Origin: an uncultured Phocaeicola sp.
GTDB lineage: Bacteria; Bacteroidota; Bacteroidia; Bacteroidales; Bacteroidaceae
Assembly (NCBI GenBank): GCA_944320815.1
Contig: CALUIZ010000034.1
Span: 1-33,175, forward strand
DNA: 33,175 bases
Reading direction: 5' to 3'
Part shown: positions 24,346 to 32,872 of the stretch, in pieces
Numbering within the stretch: position 1 is the stretch's first letter
Layout: each line of letters starts with the position of its first letter
Translations under genes and position numbers: made by a program
Notes under the pieces: generated by a model
Told to the model about the DNA's origin: nothing
Database searches by the model: none
Seen by the model: only the letters and a program-made list of their open reading frames with translations

Positions 24346-25307
24346 GCGATATGAGCAACAACGATGAATTTGAAAGTGAACTCTTCCGCAATCTGGACAT
24401 GGAAGACAAAGAGAATCTGAACCAGCCCAGCAAGTATGAAGTGGCACTGGGAAAGTACGACACGGAACTGAAAGACGATGAAATCGCGGCCAAAGTATCG
24501 CATCTCATCGGAAAACATGTAGCGGAGAATGACACGCCGGAAGTAAAGAAATTTCTCTTCAACTGCATCGATCTGACCACGCTGAAATGTACAGACAGCG
24601 AAATGAGTGTGATGAAATTCACGGAAAAGGTGAATGATTTTGACGACAAATTCCCTGACCTGAAGAATGTGGCCGCCATCTGCGTCTACCCCAACATGGC
24701 CGAAATCGTGAACGACACGCTGGAAGCCGACCGGGTAAAGATTGCCTGCGTGTCCGGAGGATTCCCGTCTTCACAGACATTCATGGAGGTAAAGGTTGCG
24801 GAAACGGCCATGGCACTCCATGCCGGAGCCGATGAAATAGACATCGTGATTCCGGTAGGCAAGTTCCTCAGCGGAGATTATGAAGGAATGTGCGACGAAA
24901 TCCAGGAGCTGAAAGAGGTGTGCGGCGACAAACATCTGAAAGTGATTCTGGAAACGGGCGCGCTCGGCTCTGCCTCAAACATCAAGAAAGCGGCCATTCT
25001 GGCTATGTATTCGGGTGCGGATTTCATCAAGACATCCACAGGAAAAGAGCAGCCGGCTGCCACCCCTGAAGCCGCTTATGTGATGTGTCAGGCCATCAAG
25101 GAATATTATCTGGAAACAGAGCGGAAAGTGGGGTTCAAGCCTGCAGGGGGACTGAACACCGTGCAAGACGCGCTTACTTATTACACAATCGTGAAAGAAG
25201 TGCTCGGAAAGGAGTGGCTCACCAACGAACTGTTCCGGCTCGGTACAAGTCGTCTAGCCAACAAACTGCTTTCTGACATTCTGGGCGAGGAAACGAAATT
25301 TTTCTGA
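24342..25307 (+). CDS. deoC: Deoxyribose-phosphate aldolase
   Basis: DeoC converts 2-deoxyribose 5-phosphate to glyceraldehyde 3-phosphate and acetaldehyde in deoxynucleoside catabolism. The Schiff-base lysine is Lys230 in GADFIKTSTGK, and ACVSGGFPSSQT and DEIDIVIPVGKFLSG are family blocks. At 321 residues it is longer than E. coli DeoC (259) because of an N-terminal extension of about 60 residues, mostly acidic and amphipathic. It is the last gene of the group, followed by a strong terminator. Confidence 0.97.
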   Translation: MSDMSNNDEFESELFRNLDMEDKENLNQPSKYEVALGKYDTELKDDEIAAKVSHLIGKHVAENDTPEVKKFLFNCIDLTTLKCTDSEMSVMKFTEKVNDFDDKFPDLKNVAAICVYPNMAEIVNDTLEADRVKIACVSGGFPSSQTFMEVKVAETAMALHAGADEIDIVIPVGKFLSGDYEGMCDEIQELKEVCGDKHLKVILETGALGSASNIKKAAILAMYSGADFIKTSTGKEQPAATPEAAYVMCQAIKEYYLETERKVGFKPAGGLNTVQDALTYYTIVKEVLGKEWLTNELFRLGTSRLANKLLSDILGEETKFF

Positions 25308-25336
25308 TACATACCCCGACAGGAGATTCTATAAAG

Positions 25337-25382
25337 GAACAGGGGCAGACTGCTATCTCATCGTAGCCGTCTGCCCCTGTTC
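25337..25382. terminator. Shared terminator between deoC and the convergent prenyl synthase gene
   Basis: Arms 25337-25350 and 25369-25382 form a perfect 14-bp GC-rich stem (GAACAGGGGCAGAC and its complement) with an 18-base loop. It lies between two convergent genes, 29 bases after deoC, and could serve both strands. T-runs on either side are short. Confidence 0.85.
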
Positions 25383-25398
25383 TTGTATTCTGCAGCAG

Positions 25399-26373
25399 TC
25401 ATTTGTCGCGCTCCACTACATAATCAATATAAGCGGTCAACGATTCGCGAAGCTCATTCCCGGTAAAGTCGGGAAGAAGCGCAAGTGCCTTGTCGCGATA
25501 ATCCCGCATCACTTTCTCCGCATATTCAATTCCCCCTTCACTCTTGATGCGCTCCACAAACGAAGCCACTTCTTCTTTGGAAGCCTCAAGATTACGGATG
25601 CGCAAGGCAAGCTCGTTCAGTTCCGGACTGTTCAGCTTATTCAACACATAGATGGCCGGGAGCGTCAGTTTTCCCTCCATCATGTCATTACCCGTAGGTT
25701 TGCCTATCTGCGGATTGTCGAAATAGTCGAATATGTCATCCTTGATTTGGAAGGCGATACCTATCATCTCACCGAAAAGAGACGCACACCGGACATCTTC
25801 CTCGCCGGCCTGAACGGAAATCGCCCCACTCTCGGCACTCGCACGGAAAAGAGCCGCGGTCTTCTTGCGGATGACATCAAAATAAGCCTGCTCTGAAAAG
25901 TCATTGTTCTCGATATTCGTCAGCTGAAGAATCTCCCCTTCCGAAAGGTCCTGGCCAAGACAGGCCACCAGCTCCACAAGCCGGACCATACCCGTATGGG
26001 AAGCGTGCTTCAGACTCGTGGCAAGCATGTAATCACCCACCAGCACCGACACCTTGTTGTTATAGATAGCATTGACCGACGACTGTCCCCGACGCTCATC
26101 GCTTTCGTCTACCACATCATCATGGACAAGGCTTGCCGTATGGAGCAGTTCCAGCGAGAGAGCCGCATGAAACGTCGCGTCGTTCAGCCTGCCGAAGAGC
26201 TTGGCCATCAGCATCACAAGGATGGGACGCATCATCTTCCCTCTCCTCTTCTTTATATATGACAGCACATCCTGCAACTTCGGATTCGTGCTGGTCAATG
26301 AAGCCTCAAAAAGCACCCTGAATTCATTCAGTTCTTTTTCAACGGGCCGCTTTATCAAATCAATTTTATCCAT
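25399..26373 (-). CDS. Trans-polyprenyl diphosphate synthase
   Basis: A 324-residue prenyl synthase of the isoprenoid family, which elongates farnesyl-type diphosphates with isopentenyl diphosphate. The first Asp-rich motif is DDVVD (Asp85-Asp89) in LVHDDVVDESDERRG, and the second is DDIFD in FQIKDDIFDYFDN, both complete. Residues just before the first motif (TASLVH) are small, which favours a long-chain product such as the octaprenyl tail of menaquinone, but chain length is an inference. The ATG at 26373 is preferred; an earlier ATG two codons upstream is possible. It is divergent from polA. Confidence 0.9.
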   Translation of the reverse strand: MDKIDLIKRPVEKELNEFRVLFEASLTSTNPKLQDVLSYIKKRRGKMMRPILVMLMAKLFGRLNDATFHAALSLELLHTASLVHDDVVDESDERRGQSSVNAIYNNKVSVLVGDYMLATSLKHASHTGMVRLVELVACLGQDLSEGEILQLTNIENNDFSEQAYFDVIRKKTAALFRASAESGAISVQAGEEDVRCASLFGEMIGIAFQIKDDIFDYFDNPQIGKPTGNDMMEGKLTLPAIYVLNKLNSPELNELALRIRNLEASKEEVASFVERIKSEGGIEYAEKVMRDYRDKALALLPDFTGNELRESLTAYIDYVVERDK

Positions 26374-26391
26374 GCGCATTTATTTAGCTCA

Positions 26392-26399
26392 CAAAAGTA
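26392..26399 (-). promoter_or_regulatory. -7 element for the prenyl synthase gene
   Basis: On the minus strand TACTTTTG matches TAnnTTTG, 18 bases upstream of the chosen ATG. No TTG -33 is clear. The same gap holds a T-rich stretch (26421-26429) that may carry a degenerate polA promoter. Confidence 0.5.
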
Positions 26400-26467
26400 A
26401 TAATAAAAGAGATAATAGCGTATTTTTTTGTACATTTACATGAAAAAACTTAATATTTTTATTCGAC

Positions 26468-29239
26468 ATGGAGAAACTGTTTCTACTGGACGCATACGCA
26501 CTGATTTATCGTGCCTACTACGCTTTCATCAAGAATCCCCGCATCAATTCGAAAGGCTTCAACACTTCAGCCGTACTGGGCTTTGTCAACACGCTGGAGG
26601 AGGTGCTCCGGAAAGAGAACCCGACTCACATCGGAATCGCTTTCGACCCTCCCGGACCCACATTCCGGCACGAAGCGTACACGGCATACAAGGCGCAGCG
26701 CGAAGAGACGCCGGAAGCTATCCGGTGGTCTGTCGCGCCCATAAAAGACATCATAAAGGCTTACCGCATCCCCATTCTGGAAATCCGGGGATATGAAGCG
26801 GACGATGTAATCGGAACACTCGCCACACAGGCCGGAAAGAAAGGCATACGCACGTATATGATGACTCCCGACAAAGACTATGGCCAGCTGGTGAGCGACC
26901 ATGTGTTCATGTATCGCCCGAAATATGGCGACAAGGACTTTGACGTGATGGGAGTGGACGAAGTGAAAGCGAAGTTCGGCATCCAGTCGCCTTTGCAGGT
27001 AATCGACATGCTCGGTCTGATGGGCGATGCCTCCGACAACATTCCGGGATGTCCGGGAGTGGGCGAAAAAACGGCACAGAAACTGATTGAGCAATTCGGA
27101 AGCATCGAGAACCTGCTGGAGCATACGGACGAGCTGAAAGGAGCCATAAAGAAAAAAGTGGAAGAGAACAAAGAGCAGATTCTGTTCTCAAAGTTTCTGG
27201 CCACCATCAAGACAGACGTTCCCATCGAACTCAACATGGAGGAGCTGAAGCGGGAAGAACCCGACGAAAAGGAATTGCGCTATATATTCGAGCAACTGGA
27301 ATTCCGCACGCTCATCGAACGTGTCCTGAACGGAGAGAAGAAAACGGCTCCCTCCCAACCCGCTCCGCAACCCGATCTCTTTGGATTTTTTACGGACGAG
27401 AAGACGGGTGAGATGAGAAATTCAAATCTCACGCGGCTTGAAGACATCAATTACGACTATCAACTTGTTGACAATGAAGAAAAAAGACAGGAATTATTTC
27501 AAAAATTAATTACAAAACAGATTCTCAGTCTGGACACGGAGACTACGGGAACAGATCCTATCTGCGCCGAGCTGGTAGGTATCAGCTTATCTTTCGAAGA
27601 GAATCAGGCTTTTTACATTCCAGTACCGCCTTCCTTTGAGAAAGCGAAGGAGATAGTTAATACGTTCAAGCCCCTGTTCGAAAATGAGAACATCATCAAG
27701 GTCGGACAAAACATCAAGTACGACCTGCTTGTTCTGGAAAATTACGGCGTGACGCTGAAAGGAAAGATGTTCGACACGATGATTGCCCATTATGTGCTCC
27801 AGCCGGAACTCAGACATGGAATGGACTACCTTGCGGAAATTTACCTGAAATACGAAACCATCAAGATAGAACAACTGATTGGCCCGAAAGGAAAGAACCA
27901 GAAGAACATGCGCGACCTGCCTCCCTCCGATGTGTACAAGTATGCATGTGAGGATGCGGACGTGACACTGAAGCTGAAGAATGTGCTGGAAAAGGAGCTG
28001 GAAGCAAACGGAATAAAAGAGCTATTCGAAGAAATCGAAATGCCGCTGATGCCGGTTCTCGCCTATATGGAGCGCAACGGAGTGAGGATTGACACGGAAG
28101 CACTGAAAGAAACGTCACGCCACTTTACGGCACGGATGAACCAGATTGAGGAGGAGGTGCACCGGCTGGCCGGAATGAGCTTCAACATAGCCTCCCCGAA
28201 GCAGGTGGGTGAAGTGCTGTTCGACAGGCTCAAGATTGTGGAAAAGGCCAAGAAGACGAAAAGCGGCCAATATGTCACCTCGGAAGAAGTGCTGGAAAGT
28301 CTGAAAGGAAAACATGAGATAGTGGGAAAGATTCTGGAGCATCGGGGACTAAAAAAGCTGCTGGGCACTTATGTCGATGCCCTCCCCCAACTGATTAACC
28401 CGAAAACAGGAAAAATCCATACCTCCTTCAACCAGACGGTTACAGCTACCGGACGACTTAGTTCAAGCAACCCGAATCTCCAGAACATTCCGGTAAGGAA
28501 CGAGGACGGGAAAGAGATTCGCAAGGCCTTCATACCGGATGACGGATGTGAATTCTTCTCGGCCGACTATTCACAGATTGAGCTTCGCATCATGGCGCAT
28601 CTGAGCGAAGACCCGCACATGATTGAAGCTTTCCGCGAAGGACAGGATATCCATGCCGCCACAGCCGCGAAAATCTATAAGGAACCACTGGAGAAAGTGA
28701 CACGCGAACAGCGGAGCAAGGCAAAGACAGCCAACTTCGGCATCATCTACGGCATTTCTGTATTCGGTCTCGCCGAACGTCTGAACGTAGACCGGAAGGA
28801 GGCGAAGGCACTCATCGACGGATATTTTGAGAACTATCCTCACGTAAAGGAATACATGGATGAAAGCATCCGGAACGCACGCGAGAAAGGGTATATCGAA
28901 ACCATATTCAAGCGCAAACGTTATCTCCCGGACATCAACTCGCACAACGCGGTTGTACGCGGATATGCCGAACGGAATGCCATCAACGCTCCTATCCAGG
29001 GAAGTGCCGCCGACATCATCAAAGTGGCCATGATCAGAATCTACCGGCGCTTTATGGAAGAGGGCATCCGCTCGAAGATGATTCTTCAGGTGCATGACGA
29101 ACTGAACTTCAGCGTAGTGCCTGAAGAAAAGGAGAAAGTGCAGCAGATTGTGATAGGCGAAATGGAGAGTGCTTACAAAATGAAAGCACCTTTGCTTGCA
29201 GACTGTGGATGGGGAAAGAATTGGCTGGAAGCACACTGA
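26468..29239 (+). CDS. polA: DNA polymerase I
   Basis: Pol I fills gaps and removes RNA primers in replication and repair. The 923-residue protein has an N-terminal 5'-3' exonuclease with FLDAYALIYR-like start and GDASDNIPGCPGVGEKTA (residues 1-300). The 3'-5' proofreading domain appears active: DTE at Asp356-Glu358, NIKYD and the YACED motif. The polymerase domain carries motif A DYSQIELR (Asp700), motif B RSKAKTANFGIIYG and motif C QVHDE (His876-Asp877-Glu878). Many bacterial Pol I enzymes have lost proofreading, so the intact motifs are informative. The start ATG is in the sequence GACATGGAGAAAC, with no clear Shine-Dalgarno. Confidence 0.98.
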   Translation: MEKLFLLDAYALIYRAYYAFIKNPRINSKGFNTSAVLGFVNTLEEVLRKENPTHIGIAFDPPGPTFRHEAYTAYKAQREETPEAIRWSVAPIKDIIKAYRIPILEIRGYEADDVIGTLATQAGKKGIRTYMMTPDKDYGQLVSDHVFMYRPKYGDKDFDVMGVDEVKAKFGIQSPLQVIDMLGLMGDASDNIPGCPGVGEKTAQKLIEQFGSIENLLEHTDELKGAIKKKVEENKEQILFSKFLATIKTDVPIELNMEELKREEPDEKELRYIFEQLEFRTLIERVLNGEKKTAPSQPAPQPDLFGFFTDEKTGEMRNSNLTRLEDINYDYQLVDNEEKRQELFQKLITKQILSLDTETTGTDPICAELVGISLSFEENQAFYIPVPPSFEKAKEIVNTFKPLFENENIIKVGQNIKYDLLVLENYGVTLKGKMFDTMIAHYVLQPELRHGMDYLAEIYLKYETIKIEQLIGPKGKNQKNMRDLPPSDVYKYACEDADVTLKLKNVLEKELEANGIKELFEEIEMPLMPVLAYMERNGVRIDTEALKETSRHFTARMNQIEEEVHRLAGMSFNIASPKQVGEVLFDRLKIVEKAKKTKSGQYVTSEEVLESLKGKHEIVGKILEHRGLKKLLGTYVDALPQLINPKTGKIHTSFNQTVTATGRLSSSNPNLQNIPVRNEDGKEIRKAFIPDDGCEFFSADYSQIELRIMAHLSEDPHMIEAFREGQDIHAATAAKIYKEPLEKVTREQRSKAKTANFGIIYGISVFGLAERLNVDRKEAKALIDGYFENYPHVKEYMDESIRNAREKGYIETIFKRKRYLPDINSHNAVVRGYAERNAINAPIQGSAADIIKVAMIRIYRRFMEEGIRSKMILQVHDELNFSVVPEEKEKVQQIVIGEMESAYKMKAPLLADCGWGKNWLEAH

Positions 29240-29335
29240 CAGGGACCGCATGTTAACATGTCTTTATTTGATGACATTTTGATAATAAATTGCAAAATTA
29301 TTGCCAGAACATATACATCATATCAAAACATAGCG

Positions 29336-29343
29336 TATATTTG
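29336..29343 (+). promoter_or_regulatory. -7 element for the DUF3836 gene
   Basis: TATATTTG matches TAnnTTTG and lies 49 bases before the ATG at 29393. No well-placed TTG is seen upstream. A 12-base palindrome CATGTTAACATG at 29249-29260, just after polA, may be a hairpin or a regulator site. Confidence 0.55.
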
Positions 29344-29392
29344 CACCGTAATCAAAAACAAAATGTCAGACAAACCTTAAAAGAATAAAGAT

Positions 29393-29779
29393 ATGAAGAC
29401 TGGAAACTTACTCAGAAGTTTATTTGTTGTAGTGATTGCCTTTATAGCAAATCTTACAGTTTCTGCAGAAGAATGGACCAACAATCTTATCTATAATGCA
29501 GAGGAAGTGAATGGTGTGAAAGTCTCAGAAACCGTTTATAAGAAAGACGGCAATATGCTGACCAACTACATGAAGTATAACTACAAATATGATGCGAACA
29601 ACCAGATGACAGAGAACATGTCACAAAAATGGAACAGCGGGAAAAACTGCTGGGAAAACAATCTCTGCATCCGCTATATTTATGACAATAAGAGTGTTAC
29701 GACAGAGTACTACAAATGGAATGAGAAGAAAAACGATTTCATTCTGATTCCGGAAATGACCGTAACAATGGACAAGTGA
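29393..29779 (+). CDS. DUF3836 family secreted protein, function unknown
   Basis: A 128-residue exported protein of the Bacteroides-type DUF3836 family. A signal peptide covers about residues 1-25 (hydrophobic core SLFVVVIAFIANLTV, then SAEEW). The mature part is a series of short beta strands rich in Tyr, Asn and Lys (NYKYDANNQM, YIYDNKSV, YYKWNEKKNDF), which look like YD/WD-type hairpin repeats. Only two cysteines remain, in CWENNLC. It has its own promoter and a strong terminator, and so is a monocistronic unit between two housekeeping regions. I know no demonstrated function. Confidence 0.82.
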   Translation: MKTGNLLRSLFVVVIAFIANLTVSAEEWTNNLIYNAEEVNGVKVSETVYKKDGNMLTNYMKYNYKYDANNQMTENMSQKWNSGKNCWENNLCIRYIYDNKSVTTEYYKWNEKKNDFILIPEMTVTMDK

Positions 29780-29824
29780 ACACTAACAGCAAAAACAAAA
29801 ATTCATAAACTCTCTCATCTTCTG

Positions 29825-29859
29825 AAAGAGGCGCCTCGTGAGGAAGCGCCTCTTTTTTT
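29825..29859 (+). terminator. Terminator of the DUF3836 gene
   Basis: AAAGAGGCGC and GCGCCTCTTT pair perfectly across an 11-base loop and are followed by a run of T, a textbook intrinsic terminator. It begins 46 bases after the stop. Beyond it, to 29998, I see no gene; a small minus-strand frame there runs across the terminator and was rejected. Confidence 0.9.
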
Positions 29860-29998
29860 ATGGCTTCCGGCAATCGGACATCCAGACTTATCCGCCTATA
29901 GGTGCCGGTTTCACTTACAATCTGAAAGTTGTCTGGCGAGAAAATTCCTGCGCGTGCAATTACAATTTCCACACATACGAATTATGACAAAAATTGAG

Positions 29999-30006
29999 TA
30001 ACTTTG
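29999..30006 (+). promoter_or_regulatory. -7 element for the ychF-panE-cat group
   Basis: TAACTTTG matches TAnnTTTG, 48 bases before the ychF ATG at 30055. No TTG lies at the ideal -33 distance. Confidence 0.55.
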
Positions 30007-30054
30007 CACATCATTTGAATATCAACGGATAATAATTAAAAACGAGATAAACTT

Positions 30055-31158
30055 ATGGCTTTACAATGTGGTATTGTCGGTTTGCCGAATGTAGGCAAAT
30101 CCACTCTTTTCAATTGCCTGTCGAACGCAAAGGCACAGGCTGCCAATTTTCCTTTCTGCACCATTGAACCGAATGTGGGAGTGATCACTGTTCCGGACGA
30201 GCGTCTGAATAAGCTGGCTGAACTGGTACATCCGGGACGCGTCGTACCTACTACGGTGGAAATCGTTGACATCGCAGGACTGGTGAAGGGAGCCAGCAAA
30301 GGCGAAGGGCTTGGCAACAAATTCCTGGCAAATATCCGTGAAACGGATGCCATCATCCATGTGCTCCGCTGCTTCGATGATGAGAATGTGACGCACGTGG
30401 ACGGCACGGTCGATCCGGTTCGTGACAAGGAAATCATCGACATGGAACTTCAGTTGAAAGACCTGGAGACCATCGAAAGCCGCATCCAGAAAGTGCAGAA
30501 ACAGGCACAGACGGGAGGCGACAAGGCGGCAAAACAGACATACGAGGTATTGGTGCGCTACAAGGAAGCATTGGAGCAGGGCAAATCGGCACGCACGGTG
30601 CAGTTCGAGTCAAAAGACGAGCAGAAAATTGCGCACGACCTTTTCCTGCTGACTTCAAAACCGGTGATGTATGTGTGCAACGTAGATGAAGGAAGTGCCG
30701 TAACCGGCAACAAATATGTGGAACAAGTACGCGAAGCCGTAAAGGAAGAGAATGCCGAAATTCTGGTGGTAGCTGCCAAAACGGAGGCAGACATCGCCGA
30801 ACTGGAGACTTATGAAGACCGCCAGATGTTCCTTCAGGAAATAGGACTGGAGGAGTCGGGTGTAAACCGTCTCATCAAATCGGCATACAAGCTCCTGAAT
30901 CTGGAAACTTTCATCACCGCAGGCGAAATGGAAGTCAAGGCATGGACCTACCACAAGGGATGGAAAGCTCCGCAATGCGCCGGTGTCATCCACACTGACT
31001 TTGAGAAGGGCTTCATCCGCGCCGAGGTCATCAAATATGAGGATTACATCAAATACGGAAGTGAAGCGGCTGTACGTGAAGCGGGCAAGCTGAGCGTGGA
31101 AGGCAAAGACTATGTGGTGCAGGACGGTGACATCATGCACTTCCGGTTCAATGTATAA
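30055..31158 (+). CDS. ychF: Redox-regulated ATPase YchF (Obg family)
   Basis: YchF is a ribosome-associated P-loop ATPase implicated in translation and stress response. The P-loop is GLPNVGKS (residues 9-16), followed by NFPFCTIEPNVG, then the switch segment DIAGLVKGASKGEGLGNKFL. The usual GTP-specifying NKxD is replaced by NVDE, which is the family hallmark of adenine specificity. A helical domain follows and the C-terminal TGS domain includes the conserved HTDFEKGFIRAEVI and VQDGDIMHFRFNV. Length 367 is normal. It is followed after 10 bases by the ketopantoate-reductase-like gene. Confidence 0.98.
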   Translation: MALQCGIVGLPNVGKSTLFNCLSNAKAQAANFPFCTIEPNVGVITVPDERLNKLAELVHPGRVVPTTVEIVDIAGLVKGASKGEGLGNKFLANIRETDAIIHVLRCFDDENVTHVDGTVDPVRDKEIIDMELQLKDLETIESRIQKVQKQAQTGGDKAAKQTYEVLVRYKEALEQGKSARTVQFESKDEQKIAHDLFLLTSKPVMYVCNVDEGSAVTGNKYVEQVREAVKEENAEILVVAAKTEADIAELETYEDRQMFLQEIGLEESGVNRLIKSAYKLLNLETFITAGEMEVKAWTYHKGWKAPQCAGVIHTDFEKGFIRAEVIKYEDYIKYGSEAAVREAGKLSVEGKDYVVQDGDIMHFRFNV

Positions 31159-31168
31159 ACTTTGAGAA

Positions 31169-32080
31169 ATGAAATACTTGATTGTTGGAACAGGAGGTGT
31201 GGGAGGTTCCATTGCGGGATTCCTCGCCTTGGCGGGCAAAGACGTGACCTGCATCGCCCGCGGCAAGCATCTTGAAGCCATCCGCAAGCACGGGCTTCAT
31301 CTGAAATCAGACCTGAAAGGAGAGCATTTTCTTCCGGTCGGAGCCTGCACTGCCGAAGAGTTTGACGGAAAGGCGGACGTGATTTTCGTATGCGTGAAAG
31401 GATATTCCATCGACTCCATCAAAGAGGTATTGAAACGCGCCGCCACACCCGACACGCTGGTTATCCCGATTCTGAATGTATATGGCACCGGACCACGCAT
31501 CGGCCGGCTCGCACCTTCTGTCCATGTGCTCGACGGATGCATCTATATTGTAGGCTTTGTTTCGGGGGAAGGAGAAATCACCCAGATGGGCACCATCTTC
31601 CGCATGGTGTTCGGCGCACGCCCGGAACAGGGAATCGCCCGGGAACGCCTTGACAAGATAGCGGATGAACTGCGTGAATGCGGCATCAAAGTCGACGTGT
31701 CGGACGACATCAACCGGGACACGTTCATCAAATGGGCGTTCATCTCGGCCATGGCCTGTACGGGAGCTTATCACGATGTGCCTATGGGCGAAGTGCAGCA
31801 TGAAGGAGAAGTGCGCGACACGTTTGTCGGACTTTCCCGCGAAAGCGCGGAAATAGGCCGGAGATTGGGCGTAAAGTTTCCTGAAGACCCGATTGCCTAC
31901 AATCTGAAGGTCATCGACAAGCTCGACCCGCACAGCACGGCTTCCATGCAGAAAGACCTTGCCCGCGGACACGAGTCGGAAATACAGGGCCTGCTGTTCG
32001 ACATGATTGACTTGGGCGAACGTCTGCACGTAGACATGCCTACTTATCATAAAGTGGCACTCAAATTCCGGAAAGCATGA
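31169..32080 (+). CDS. Ketopantoate reductase family protein
   Basis: A 303-residue NADPH-dependent reductase of the PanE family, possibly 2-dehydropantoate 2-reductase of pantothenate synthesis. The dinucleotide-binding GTGGVGGSI is at residues 8-16, the loop ILNVYG holds the conserved Asn103, and the catalytic lysine is Lys188 in DTFIKWAF. The C-terminal domain has [17 protein letters not shown]. Two positions differ from E. coli PanE: the Asn four residues after the catalytic Lys is Ile192, and the usual LQNGxG reads LNVYG. It may therefore act on a related 2-keto acid. The stop overlaps the next gene by four bases (ATGA). Confidence 0.85.
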   Translation: MKYLIVGTGGVGGSIAGFLALAGKDVTCIARGKHLEAIRKHGLHLKSDLKGEHFLPVGACTAEEFDGKADVIFVCVKGYSIDSIKEVLKRAATPDTLVIPILNVYGTGPRIGRLAPSVHVLDGCIYIVGFVSGEGEITQMGTIFRMVFGARPEQGIARERLDKIADELRECGIKVDVSDDINRDTFIKWAFISAMACTGAYHDVPMGEVQHEGEVRDTFVGLSRESAEIGRRLGVKFPEDPIAYNLKVIDKLDPHSTASMQKDLARGHESEIQGLLFDMIDLGERLHVDMPTYHKVALKFRKA

Positions 32081-32730
32081 AACATATCATCGACATCAAC
32101 ACATGGGAGCGGAAGGACAACTATAATTTCTTCCGAGGATTCGCTAACTCATGGATTGCCGTCACAAGTGAAGCGGACTGCACCGAGGCATACGCTTCCG
32201 CAAAGACCGATGGGAAGTCTTTCTTCCTTTATTATCTGTATGCCATTCTGCGCGCGGTGAACGAAATCAAGGAACTACGCTACCGCTGGGACAAGAATGG
32301 ACAGGTGGTCTACCATGATACGGTGGATGTAATTACTCCCATCGCCGTACCGGGAAAGACTTTCTATACGGTGCGTATCCCCTACCACAAGGATTTCGAC
32401 ACATTCTACGCGGAAGCGCGACGGATCATCACCTCCATTCCTGAAGATGGTGACCCATACGGCACGGACAAACAGATTGCTTCCCAAGGGGATTTCGATG
32501 TGTTCCTGCTGAGTGCGACTCCGAAACTCTATTTCACTTCCATCACCTACACGCAACAGTCCGTAGGGCATCCGTTGGACTATCCGCTGATGAATGCCGG
32601 AAAGGCTATCACACGGGCAGGCCGCCTCTATATGCCCATCGCACTAACGGTAAGCCATGCGTTTGCAGACGGAGCGCACATCTCGCTTTTCTTTGAGAAG
32701 GTGGAGCAGATTCTGAAGGAAATCGCGTAA
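32077..32730 (+). CDS. CatA-like O-acetyltransferase
   Basis: A 217-residue protein of the trimeric chloramphenicol acetyltransferase fold. The catalytic His194 lies in SHAFADGAH, matching the HxxxDG motif of CAT and dihydrolipoyl acyltransferases, and the following Asp-Gly pair is present. The N-terminal W-R/K-F-F segment ([10 protein letters not shown]) also fits. This does not establish chloramphenicol resistance. Chromosomal CAT-like proteins in Bacteroidetes may use other acceptors. It is translationally coupled to the ketopantoate-reductase-like gene, with ychF upstream. Gene order is not explained by any pathway I know. Confidence 0.85.
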   Translation: MKHIIDINTWERKDNYNFFRGFANSWIAVTSEADCTEAYASAKTDGKSFFLYYLYAILRAVNEIKELRYRWDKNGQVVYHDTVDVITPIAVPGKTFYTVRIPYHKDFDTFYAEARRIITSIPEDGDPYGTDKQIASQGDFDVFLLSATPKLYFTSITYTQQSVGHPLDYPLMNAGKAITRAGRLYMPIALTVSHAFADGAHISLFFEKVEQILKEIA

Positions 32731-32749
32731 TTCTTTAATATACTTTTTG

Positions 32750-32829
32750 AACACAGAGCCACAAAGGCACAGAGAATATAAATTTGATTGTCAAATAAAT
32801 AAAGCTCTGTGCCTTTGTGGCTCTGTGTT
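32750..32829. repeat. Perfect 25-bp inverted repeat between convergent genes
   Basis: Positions 32750-32774 and 32805-32829 are perfectly complementary arms of 25 bases (AACACAGAGCCACAAAGGCA then CAGAG), with a 30-base AT-rich spacer. It occupies the gap between the acetyltransferase and rdgB genes, which converge, so it could terminate both. The arm pattern (repeated CACAGAG/CACAAAG units) resembles short repeats that I recall from many bacterial genomes. Its left end (32747-32765) matches 17 of 19 bases at 11899-11917, next to the other palindromic element. Confidence 0.75.
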
Positions 32830-32872
32830 TAATTTTCTCGGATTTGATGCATTCTCCTTATAGAGAAAAGCA

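Noticed and set aside
29739..29972. Minus-strand 77-codon frame downstream of the DUF3836 gene
   Set aside because: It runs antisense across the perfect terminator hairpin, contains no recognisable domain and overlaps the end of the DUF3836 gene.
32077..32730. Chloramphenicol resistance gene
   Set aside because: The catalytic His and HxxxDG motif show a CAT fold, but chromosomal CAT-like acetyltransferases often have other substrates, and nothing in the context suggests a resistance cassette.
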